A stretch of 17,452 nucleotides of DNA from JBFHDX01 sp041584475 (GTDB lineage Bacteria; Pseudomonadota; Alphaproteobacteria; UBA8366; JADFVY01). The stretch covers positions 1 to 17,452 of the forward strand of contig JBFHDX010000081.1 of assembly GCA_041584475.1 (NCBI GenBank). The letters are read 5' to 3'. Both the position numbers and the translations under genes were made by a program. The number at the start of each line of letters is the position of its first letter. The stretch's first letter is position 1. Positions 1 through 6,631 of this stretch are shown here, piece after piece. Under the pieces are notes generated by a model. It worked only from the letters and a program-made list of their open reading frames with translations, was not told where the DNA came from and ran no database searches.

Positions 1-725
1 CGGCGGCACGCCTGTTCGGCGTTCGAGCGACGATCGTCATGCCCGACGACGCACCGCGCATGAAGATCGAGGGAACGCGTGCCTGGGGGGCCGACGTCGT
101 GCTGTACGATCGCCGGACCGGAGACCGCGAGGCTATAGGCGTCGAGATCGCCAGCAGGAGCGGCGCCGAGATCATCCGCCCCTACGACGACGCGCGCGTA
201 GCTGCGGGCCAGGGCACGGTCGGCCTCGAGATCGCGGAACAGGTAGCCGCAGCAGGGCTTCGCGCCGATACCGTCGTCGTGCCGTGCGGCGGCGGCGGTC
301 TTTCGGCCGGTATCGCCTTGGCCCTTGCCGAAAAGTCGCCGGAGACGCGGCTCTGGACCGCCGAGCCCGAAGGCTTCGACGACACTGCACGTTCGCTTGC
401 CAGCGGAGAGCGCGTGGGCAACAAGCCCGGAGCCGTGTCGATCTGCGATGCGCTGCTGGCTCCCGCGCCCGGCGAACTGACCCTACCGATCCTGCAACGG
501 CTTGCGGCGGGCGGCGTTGCAGCGTCCGATGCGGCGGTCAGGCTGGCGATGCGAACGCTGTTCGCCCAATTCAAGCTGGTCGTCGAGCCAGGCGGCGCCG
601 TCGCGCTTGCGGCACTTCTCGACGGGCGACCCGTCGACCATGGCGACGTCGTGGTGTGCGTGTCTTCGGGCGGCAACGTGGACGCCGCCCTGTTCGCCAA
701 AATGCTGGACTCGCAGCGCGCGTGA
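1..725 (+). CDS. Threonine/serine dehydratase-like PLP enzyme, 5' end cut by window edge
   Basis: The reading frame is open from base 3, and the residues before the first Met (AARLFGVRATIV) fit the interior of a fold-type II PLP dehydratase, so the gene begins outside the window. About 240 C-terminal residues are visible. The N-terminal part with the PLP-binding lysine (usually in an S-F-K-x-R-G motif) is missing. Visible hallmarks are an AGQGTVGLEI stretch, the glycine-rich phosphate loop VPCGGGGLSAG, and the late SSGGN motif. Family members remove ammonia from L-threonine or L-serine, or racemise serine, in the cytoplasm. No regulatory ACT domain follows the catalytic domain, so it resembles catabolic dehydratases rather than biosynthetic IlvA. 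It is only distantly similar to the EutB-type protein at 12185-13186. The exact substrate cannot be told from the fragment. It converges on the bactofilin gene. Confidence 0.9.
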   Translation, partial: AARLFGVRATIVMPDDAPRMKIEGTRAWGADVVLYDRRTGDREAIGVEIASRSGAEIIRPYDDARVAAGQGTVGLEIAEQVAAAGLRADTVVVPCGGGGLSAGIALALAEKSPETRLWTAEPEGFDDTARSLASGERVGNKPGAVSICDALLAPAPGELTLPILQRLAAGGVAASDAAVRLAMRTLFAQFKLVVEPGGAVALAALLDGRPVDHGDVVVCVSSGGNVDAALFAKMLDSQRA

Positions 726-757
726 AAAGGCCGGCCGGATCTGTCATCCGGCCGGCC
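725..757 (-). terminator. Probable intrinsic terminator of the M23-bactofilin operon
   Basis: A perfect 12-bp GC-rich stem (729-740 with 746-757) surrounds the five-base loop ctgtc. Read on the minus strand, the hairpin is followed at once by TTTT (the AAAA at 725-728), the layout of a Rho-independent terminator for the bactofilin transcript. On the plus strand no T-run follows, so termination of the dehydratase gene here would be weaker. The U-tract is short, which keeps confidence moderate. Confidence 0.55.
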
Positions 758-791
758 CTCACGCCAATTCGAGCCTGCGATCTGGTCGCGG

Positions 792-1298
792 TCAGTTCGG
801 AAGTGCCTTGCCGGACTCCTCGCCCTTGCCGTCCGCCGCCACCGCGCCGTCCTTGATCAGCAGGTTGGGCTTGGTTTTCGTCTCGGACCCGTTGGCCGCC
901 GGCTTGAGCTTCTTGTCGTCGACGTGGGTGCACTGGCCCTGGATGTATGCCCCGGGTTCGATGGCCAGGCTGAAATGATTGATGTCGCCGGTAATTCTTG
1001 CGGTCCGGCCGAGTTCCACAACGCGTGCGGTAATCGAGCCGTTAACCGTCCCGGCGATGCGGGCGAGGTCGGCGACGATCGCGCCGTTGATGACGCCGTT
1101 CTCGCCGAGCGTCAGCAGCTTGCTGTTGACGTCGCCGTCGATCTCGCCGTCGATCTGTACGTCTCCATCGGTCTTGAGATCCCCGGTAATATGAAGATTG
1201 CTGCTGATGATAGACGGCACACCGGACTTGCTCGTGCTGCGCTCCGGCTCAATACGGGCCTTGGGGGTTTGCAGATCCTTGTCAGTTTTTGAAAACAT
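792..1298 (-). CDS. Bactofilin (polymer-forming cytoskeletal protein)
   Basis: The 168-residue protein has a bactofilin (DUF583) core from about residue 30 to 135. This core shows the repeated short G-x-V/I turns of a right-handed beta-helix, for example DGDVQIDGEIDGDV and NGSITARVVELGRTARITGD. It is flanked by polar, probably disordered ends: a charged N-terminus with Lys, Arg and Ser, and a Lys/Glu-rich C-terminus. Bactofilins polymerise without nucleotide and act as scaffolds for cell-wall enzymes and cell-shape proteins. The ATG at 1298 lies inside the end of the upstream M23 gene (17-base overlap), with AAGG a few bases upstream, which suggests translational coupling. The pairing with a membrane-bound M23 peptidase recalls BacA-LmdC in Hyphomonas and CcmA-Csd1 in Helicobacter. 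A role in local wall remodelling is inferred from that context. Confidence 0.95.
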   Translation of the reverse strand: MFSKTDKDLQTPKARIEPERSTSKSGVPSIISSNLHITGDLKTDGDVQIDGEIDGDVNSKLLTLGENGVINGAIVADLARIAGTVNGSITARVVELGRTARITGDINHFSLAIEPGAYIQGQCTHVDDKKLKPAANGSETKTKPNLLIKDGAVAADGKGEESGKALPN

Positions 1299-3057
1299 AG
1301 CGTCCAGCCTTGATAAAGTTCATGGGATCCAAGGGTTTGCCATCGAACAGCACTTCGTAATGGAGATGTGGGCCGGTGCTGCGGCCGCTGCTTCCCAGCA
1401 GAGCGATACGCTGCCGGTGTCCCACGACGTCCCCGACCTTGACCAAATTCTTGTGCAGATGGGCGTAGCGGGTGCGGATGCCGAACCCGTGGTCGATTTC
1501 GACAACATAACCGTAGCGTCCCTTCTTCGAAGAATAGACGACGGTGCCGGGCGCCGCAGCCCAGACGGACGATTTCAGCCAGCCGGCCATGTCGAGGCCG
1601 TAATGCATGGAGCGCCGCTTGTTGACCGGATCCGTGCGCGGCCCGAAATCGCTGGTCAGGTGATAGTAGTCGACCGGAAGGCTCAACGGCAGCGCACGCA
1701 GGACTTCCGTCAGGGCCATCCACCGATTCATGCTGGAATCGAGGGTAAGCATGGTCTCGCCGAGCTCGTCCTCGCCGGGAATCTCCGCCGAAGCCGCGAT
1801 GAACGGACCGCCCTGCCCCAGCTCGCTGCTGCGCACACGCGACAACAGCCGGTCGACCTTGAGCCCCGTCATGGCGATGATCTTCTCGATCTCCTGAACG
1901 CTGCTGGCGGCGCGCTCCGTGGCCCGTTGCAGGACCAGTTCCTCGGCCGCCTGCTGGTTCGTGAGCTCGGCCAGCAAGCTGTCGATCTGCGTACGTAGCG
2001 GCCGGCGCGCCGCCGCCAGCTCTGTCGGGTCGCCGGTGATCTCCTTCAGGCTCTGCGCAACGCCCAGAAGATCCTGCTGGAATGCGTCCTGCTCGGCGCG
2101 CGTCAGCTGGAGTTCGCCATCGAGCGCCGCAAGCTGTTCCTGCAGGCCGTAACGCTCGGCGATCAATTCGGCGGTCTCGTTGCGAGACGATTCGAGATTG
2201 GAAGCCAGTTCCGCATTGTGGCTCTCGAGATTCTGGCGGAGCTCATCCAGCTCCGCGAGTCGCTGACTGAGCGTCGCGATCCGCGCCCTGAGGTTCTCGC
2301 GCTGTTCGAGAAGGCCGTCGCGTTCGGCGGTCGTCATCTTGAGGTTGGAACTCAGCCCCGAATTCGCCTCTTCGACCCGCTGGTTGTGCTCGACGACGGA
2401 CGCCAGCCTGACCTCGAGGCTCTCGGCGCGCTCCTTGAGCCGGGCCCGGGCCCGCGCGACCAGCGTTCGACCATCCTCGCTCCCGGCGAGATCCGCGCGG
2501 ACCTTCGCGACCATGTTCTCGAGGTCTTCGCCATCGGTGGCGATTCCGGCCAGCGCCATGTTGACGACATCGAGATGCTGCCGCATCGCCTCGCGCGACA
2601 TCGCCACAGCGGCGCGCGCACCGGCGGCCCGTTCACCCTGCTTGGCGAGGCTCTGCTCCGTCGCCTCGACCTCGGCGATATGCCCCTGCAGCGTCGTGCG
2701 GCTATCCCGCAGCGTCGCGGTCAGTTCGTCGACGTTCTGCTGGTAGGCGGTGATCTCCGCGAGCAGGTCTTCGTAGGCAAGCTTCGCCTCCAGGATCTGC
2801 TCGTTGTTCACCGATATGGTGCGGCCTTGGGTGACCGTGACGGGAACGGCGGTTGCCGCCCAGATCGCGCTGGCGAGCAGTACGCCCGCCGTCGCCATTT
2901 GCAGCCTCGGGCCGATGCGGAGGAACTGCACCTCGCCGTCGGTGCGTATGATGACCTCGCGCTCGCGGAAGATACGGGCCAAGACCCGCCTTATTCCGCC
3001 CTCGTCCGTGTCCTTGCTGAATCCCGACCATGTCTGGGCCTGCGCGCCGAATGTCAT
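1282..3057 (-). CDS. Membrane-anchored coiled-coil M23 family metallopeptidase
   Basis: The protein has 591 residues: a cytoplasmic N-terminus of about 50, one transmembrane segment at about 52-74, a long Glu/Ala/Leu/Arg-rich coiled coil at about 85-400, and a C-terminal LytM/M23 domain from about 460. The zinc and catalytic residues look complete: H485 and D489 (H-Y-G-L-D), H533 in YAHLH, and the H564-L-H566 motif. It should therefore be an active peptidoglycan endopeptidase in the periplasm rather than a degenerate EnvC-type activator. The start is supported by GGAGG five to six bases before the ATG at 3057. The stop overlaps the bactofilin start. By analogy with LmdC of stalked budding alphaproteobacteria, the short cytoplasmic tail may bind the bactofilin polymer and position the enzyme (inference). 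Upstream is a long gap with no convincing sigma70 promoter. Confidence 0.95.
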   Translation of the reverse strand: MTFGAQAQTWSGFSKDTDEGGIRRVLARIFREREVIIRTDGEVQFLRIGPRLQMATAGVLLASAIWAATAVPVTVTQGRTISVNNEQILEAKLAYEDLLAEITAYQQNVDELTATLRDSRTTLQGHIAEVEATEQSLAKQGERAAGARAAVAMSREAMRQHLDVVNMALAGIATDGEDLENMVAKVRADLAGSEDGRTLVARARARLKERAESLEVRLASVVEHNQRVEEANSGLSSNLKMTTAERDGLLEQRENLRARIATLSQRLAELDELRQNLESHNAELASNLESSRNETAELIAERYGLQEQLAALDGELQLTRAEQDAFQQDLLGVAQSLKEITGDPTELAAARRPLRTQIDSLLAELTNQQAAEELVLQRATERAASSVQEIEKIIAMTGLKVDRLLSRVRSSELGQGGPFIAASAEIPGEDELGETMLTLDSSMNRWMALTEVLRALPLSLPVDYYHLTSDFGPRTDPVNKRRSMHYGLDMAGWLKSSVWAAAPGTVVYSSKKGRYGYVVEIDHGFGIRTRYAHLHKNLVKVGDVVGHRQRIALLGSSGRSTGPHLHYEVLFDGKPLDPMNFIKAGRYVFKN

Positions 3058-3475
3058 CGCACGCCTCCGCAGCAGGTCGGCAAGGGTTTAGAAAGAAAAA
3101 CCCAAAACTTAGTCGCTGACATTTCCTGAATTCGCCCGGCAGTTGTCTATCGACGTTATCGACTCTCTCGTTCTTCCCCCTCTTGAGCCGAGCATCCCTG
3201 ACCACCGCTCCTGCGTCTTAGCCCATCCCGGGCACAAAACGCAAGATGACTCGCCCGGTGACACATTATTACGCGGCCGGGGCAACCGTTCCGCCATGCT
3301 CGCATTGCCGCTGGCCCCGATCGCCACCCGAATATCGCCTCAATCCCTTTACATTCCGTAAACGATAACCGGTATTGTAGAAATGAAACGGGCGCTAATT
3401 CTTGCCCGCAACTGACGCTAAGCAAACAAAGATTCCGTGTCGCACCCTTCGGGGCCGAGAGGGTCGGTCGTGGAA
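3058..3475. other. 418-base gap without a recognisable gene
   Basis: The gap lies between the start of the M23 gene and the end of the cytochrome c gene, both on the minus strand, so it must hold the M23 promoter and 5' leader. Short open frames here (for example 3143-3361 plus) have no ribosome site or recognisable sequence. The part at 3330-3440 is clearly more AT-rich than its surroundings. A minus-strand TACAAT (complement of 3374-3379) resembles a -10 box but has no good -35. A 6-bp inverted repeat, gggttt/aaaccc (3084-3089, 3098-3103), lies in the presumed leader. A small RNA or a non-sigma70 promoter is possible, but nothing can be named. Confidence 0.5.
3444..3464 (-). terminator. Weak hairpin downstream of the cytochrome c gene
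   Basis: ACCCTTCG (3444-3451) pairs with CGA-G-AGGGT (3456-3464), with one bulged base and a four-base loop, starting 11 bases beyond the cytochrome c stop on the minus strand. There is no immediate U-tract; a T-rich stretch follows only some 13 bases later. It could be a weak terminator or an RNA 3' end protector. Confidence 0.25.
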
Positions 3476-3976
3476 TTATCGTGCGTGGCGGTTGAGTTGC
3501 TCCTGGCGCCGGAGGATCTCCTCGGGCCAGCGTGACTTGATGTAGGCGAGCGACGCGAGAATTTCGCGATCGCTCAGAACGTCGGAAAAACCCGGCATGG
3601 CCGACTTGAAGCCCTTGGGTGCGAGGGCCTGTCCGCCGCTCCTGGTGATCGCTATGAGCACGCTGTCCGGGTGATGCCAAGTGTGGCCCGTTTCATCGTG
3701 CGGCGGCGCCGGCAAGGTACCGTCCGGATGTCGGCTGCGCCAGTTCGGTTCGCCCTCGAGATCCGCGCCATGACAACGCGCGCAATGCTCGGCATAGACG
3801 GTGATCCCGAGCTTCACCAGCTCCCGGTCCTTCGGGTCGGCATAGGCGTTGCCTTCGGCACCGAACGTCGCGAGGAAATACCAGAACGCGGCGATTCCGG
3901 CGACGGATATTCCCAGAATCACCGCAAGTGTTCGCCGTGATCGGGCTTCGGTGAAGATGCTCTGCTGCCGCGCCAT
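3476..3976 (-). CDS. Membrane-anchored class I cytochrome c
   Basis: The 166-residue protein has an N-terminal hydrophobic segment at about 17-38 after a basic stretch (R-S-R-R), without an obvious signal-peptidase site, so it is probably an uncleaved anchor with the haem domain in the periplasm. The single haem motif is C65-A-R-C68-H69 followed by GADLEGEP. M127 in SAMPGF is the likely sixth ligand. This matches small mono-haem cytochrome c domains that carry electrons to oxidases or accept them from dehydrogenases; the partner is not visible. I chose the ATG at 3976 because AGGGGG lies four bases upstream. A GTG at 4000 in the same frame would add eight residues. The divergently transcribed neighbour is a TAXI binding protein, with no clear functional link. 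Confidence 0.92.
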   Translation of the reverse strand: MARQQSIFTEARSRRTLAVILGISVAGIAAFWYFLATFGAEGNAYADPKDRELVKLGITVYAEHCARCHGADLEGEPNWRSRHPDGTLPAPPHDETGHTWHHPDSVLIAITRSGGQALAPKGFKSAMPGFSDVLSDREILASLAYIKSRWPEEILRRQEQLNRHAR

Positions 3977-4011
3977 ATTTCCCCCTGACCGGCGATTCAC
4001 ACATCTGCAGC

Positions 4012-4040
4012 TTTATGGGTTAGGGCCCCGTCAAGATCAA
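4012..4040 (-). promoter_or_regulatory. Candidate sigma70-type promoter for the cytochrome c gene
   Basis: On the minus strand TTGATC (4035-4040) and CATAAA (4012-4017) are separated by 17 bases, each matching four of six consensus positions. Transcription would begin near 4005, giving a leader of about 30 bases before the ATG at 3976. A 6-bp inverted repeat, GGCGGT/ACCGCC (4050-4055, 4064-4069), lies just upstream and could be an operator. This is seen by eye only. Confidence 0.35.
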
Positions 4041-4166
4041 GCGTTCGGGGGCGGTGCCCACGAACCGCCGTCCTGCACGCACCGCAGAACGTATACATCC
4101 GCGCGCCCGTGCCGTAGACTCGCCCCAGCAGACGCGTCGTCGAGCGAACGAGAGAGGGCCATCACG

Positions 4167-5171
4167 ATGCGCGGGATGCTGCGGGCCGTCTTTTCTGCCA
4201 TGTGCCTTCTGGCGGCGGCGGGGCCCGTGCAGGCAAGCGAAGAGATCGTGTTCTTCCGGATCGCGACGGGCGGTGTCGGCGGAACCTATTATCCGGTCGG
4301 CGGGCTGATTGCCCAAGCGATCAGCAATCCGCCGGGGTCGCGCGCTTGCAACCAGGGCGGCAGTTGCGGCGTGCCGGGACTGATCGCAGCGGCGCAGTCG
4401 GCGCACGGTTCGGTTGCGAACGTGGCGGCGATCGCACAAGGGCAGATCGAATCCGGCTTCGCCCAGTCCGACATCGCCTACTGGGCCTACACGGGCACGG
4501 GCACCTATCTGGGCAAGGGCAAGATCGATTCGATACGCGCCATTGCGAGCCTCTACCCAGAGAGCGTTCATCTCGTCGCGCGCGCCGGTTCGGGGTTGCG
4601 GTCGGTTCTCGACCTTCGGGGAAGACGGGTATCGCTCGACGAGGAAGGCTCCGGCACGCTCGTCGACGCCCGCTTGATCCTCGCCGCGTACGGGCTTGCG
4701 GAGGCGGACTTGCAGGCCGTCTACGTCAAGCCCGTACCGGCGATCGAGATGATGAAGTCGGGCGAGCTCGACGCGTTCTTCATCGTCGCCGGCTATCCGG
4801 CGCGAGCCGTCACCGAACTCGCGAAATCGGCCGGTGCGGAACTGATTCCGATCGAGGGACCCGAAATCGACGCGCTGCTCAAGAAGTATCCGTTCTTCTC
4901 GTACAGCGCCATCCCGGCGGAGATCTATCCAGGCATAGGCGAGGTGCGGACCGTCGCCGTGGGCGCGCAGTGGCTGGTGGGTGCCCAGGTGGCCGAGGAC
5001 CTCGTTTACAAGGTCACCGCCGCATTGTGGCACACGACGAACCAGCAGCTGCTGGCGAAGGGACACGCACAGGCGCGGGCGATCACGCTCGAGACGGCAC
5101 TGGACGGCATCGCGATACCGCTGCATCCGGGGGCGGAACGGTACTATCGGGAGGCCGGCCTGATAAAGTGA
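4167..5171 (+). CDS. TAXI family TRAP transporter solute-binding protein
   Basis: The 334-residue protein has an N-terminal signal peptide: a basic start, a hydrophobic core at about 5-19, and likely cleavage after V-Q-A23. The mature start carries the TAXI hallmark ATGGVGGTYYPVGG at about 33-46, followed by a two-lobed periplasmic binding fold. TAXI proteins capture small organic acids, classically glutamate or other dicarboxylates, in the periplasm and pass them to a fused DctQM membrane protein. The ATG at 4167 is chosen because AGAGAGGG lies about nine bases upstream and a signal peptide begins there; the open frame reaches further back but without protein-like sequence. No TRAP permease gene is adjacent, so this is an orphan binding protein that either works with a distant permease or has a sensory role. 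Two cysteines in the ACNQGGSC stretch could form a disulfide. The ligand is unknown. Confidence 0.92.
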   Translation: MRGMLRAVFSAMCLLAAAGPVQASEEIVFFRIATGGVGGTYYPVGGLIAQAISNPPGSRACNQGGSCGVPGLIAAAQSAHGSVANVAAIAQGQIESGFAQSDIAYWAYTGTGTYLGKGKIDSIRAIASLYPESVHLVARAGSGLRSVLDLRGRRVSLDEEGSGTLVDARLILAAYGLAEADLQAVYVKPVPAIEMMKSGELDAFFIVAGYPARAVTELAKSAGAELIPIEGPEIDALLKKYPFFSYSAIPAEIYPGIGEVRTVAVGAQWLVGAQVAEDLVYKVTAALWHTTNQQLLAKGHAQARAITLETALDGIAIPLHPGAERYYREAGLIK

Positions 5172-5180
5172 CGTGCCGAG

Positions 5181-5579
5181 CTATCGGTCCGGGTCGTAGC
5201 GCGCCATGTATTTCGGGCTCGTGCGGGCGAGCCGCAGGCGGGTCTGTTCGCTGAGCAGCCGGCGAAGCGGCGCCGGCATCGCATCCCACCGGCCGTCGCG
5301 AATCTCGCGCGCGAGACGGCGGTTCAGGGCAAGCAGCGCCGCAGCCCGATCATCGCCCGCCGCGGCGATCGCATCCGTTCCGTACAGGTCTTCGAACAGG
5401 GCGATCTCCGCCGCCCGGTCGGCATCGCCGGTCGACAGGTCGCGCAGCGCGATGGCGAGCGCGTTCGCGACCATCAGCGCCGCGTATCGCGACCGGCCCG
5501 AGAGATCCGGCGCAATCTCCTCGAGCAGTGCCCGGCGCGCCATGTCGATCAGGTTCGCCGCGTCCGGGCGCTGCCTCAT
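5181..5579 (-). CDS. DUF6285-like small protein in LvaB position
   Basis: The 132-residue, Ala/Arg/Leu-rich, apparently all-helical protein has no signal peptide or membrane segment. Its ATG overlaps the TGA of the kinase gene upstream (ATGA overlap), so the two are translationally coupled. Small proteins of this type (annotated DUF6285, from memory) accompany APH-like kinases and acyl-CoA dehydrogenases. In the Pseudomonas putida levulinate operon the small protein LvaB is needed for activity of the kinase LvaA. By position and size this is probably the equivalent accessory subunit (inference). The helical pattern, for example MARRALLEEIAPDLSGRSRY near the start, fits a scaffold rather than an enzyme. 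The gene ends nine bases from the convergent TAXI gene with no clear terminator. Confidence 0.8.
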   Translation of the reverse strand: MRQRPDAANLIDMARRALLEEIAPDLSGRSRYAALMVANALAIALRDLSTGDADRAAEIALFEDLYGTDAIAAAGDDRAAALLALNRRLAREIRDGRWDAMPAPLRRLLSEQTRLRLARTSPKYMARYDPDR

Positions 5580-6631
5580 GCCCCCGCCTCCGCCTCGATC
5601 CGCGCGATCCCGGAGAGCGCGTCCATCTCCATCTCCGGCACCTGCAGCCCGGTCAGCGCCAGCTCGAGGGATGGCTCGGCGCCGGACAGGTGGCGCTCGC
5701 CCTGCTGCAGGGCGATGACACCCCAGCGCACCGCCGCCATGATCTCCCAATACGCGATGTGCTCGCGCGCCACCGGCCGCGCCGCCTCGCTTTCGTAGGC
5801 ACGATAGAACGCCTCGCGGCTGCCGATGCCGCCCGCTTCCCGATCGTCCGCACCGAAGCGCCAGTAGCGGTAGCAGAACCAGGCGATGTCCTCGTTCGGA
5901 TCGCTCCACGCCGCGAACTCCCAGTCGAGGATCCCGGTCACGCGGCCGTTTTCGACTTTGTAGTTGCCGGTGCGGAAATCGCTGTGGCACAGCACCAGAT
6001 GCGCCGCGCGCGGCGCATTGAGCTCGAGCCAGCGCAGCGCCCGCTCGAGCGCCGGGCTCGGCTCGGACAGATCATCGAGATAGCGCCGGTAGGTGGCTAT
6101 GCGCGCCAGCGCCGGGGGCAGTTCGGGCACCGGCAGGAAGCCGAGATCCTCGCGCGGCGGCACGATCGAATGAATCCTTGCGAGCTCGCGACCCAGCTGC
6201 CCGACCAGGTCGTCGCCGGCGCTCGCGATTGCCGGATCGCGCACCAGCCGGTGCCCCTCGGCGACCCCCGGCACGTACCGCATGACGTAGAAGAGCCTGC
6301 CGAGCACGGATTCCGTATCGCACAGGAACAACGGCTCCGGCACCGTCACGCCGGCGGCAGCGGCAGCCCGCAGCAAGTCGAACTCCTGCGGCCGACTCAG
6401 GCTCGTGGCCACGCTCGACGGCGCGTCCGTGCGCAGGACCCAGTGCTGCTGCCCGGCGTGGTCGCCACCGCTGACCCGCACGGCCAGCCGCCAGTTCTCC
6501 TGGATGGCACCACCGGCGAGCTTCTCGATAGTCTCGATGGCGACTGTGCGCGCGCCGGCGGCCCCGGCCAGCCACGTCGCAAGCGCCTCCTGCCATGACG
6601 GCCCCGTGGCCGTCGCGCCGGCCTCCGTCAT
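5576..6631 (-). CDS. APH-fold phosphotransferase, LvaA/ACAD11-kinase-like
   Basis: The 351-residue protein belongs to the aminoglycoside phosphotransferase/choline kinase fold group. It has a glycine-rich nucleotide loop region around residues 37-47, the catalytic Brenner-type motif H216-S-D218-FRTG-N223, and a metal-binding aspartate D236 in the ILDWE motif. It is very unlikely to give antibiotic resistance: it sits between an acyl-CoA dehydrogenase and a small accessory protein, like LvaA, which phosphorylates the 4-hydroxyl of 4-hydroxyacyl-CoA, and like the kinase domain of animal ACAD10/ACAD11. The ATG shares one base with the upstream stop (TGATG), and the stop overlaps the next start by four bases, so the three genes are coupled. 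Choline- or homoserine-kinase activity is an alternative but fits the neighbours less well. Confidence 0.9.
   Translation of the reverse strand: MTEAGATATGPSWQEALATWLAGAAGARTVAIETIEKLAGGAIQENWRLAVRVSGGDHAGQQHWVLRTDAPSSVATSLSRPQEFDLLRAAAAAGVTVPEPLFLCDTESVLGRLFYVMRYVPGVAEGHRLVRDPAIASAGDDLVGQLGRELARIHSIVPPREDLGFLPVPELPPALARIATYRRYLDDLSEPSPALERALRWLELNAPRAAHLVLCHSDFRTGNYKVENGRVTGILDWEFAAWSDPNEDIAWFCYRYWRFGADDREAGGIGSREAFYRAYESEAARPVAREHIAYWEIMAAVRWGVIALQQGERHLSGAEPSLELALTGLQVPEMEMDALSGIARIEAEAGA

Noticed and set aside
5576..6631. Aminoglycoside resistance gene
   Set aside because: The APH fold is shared by many kinases. Operon context with an acyl-CoA dehydrogenase, an SDR and a small partner points to acyl-CoA metabolism.
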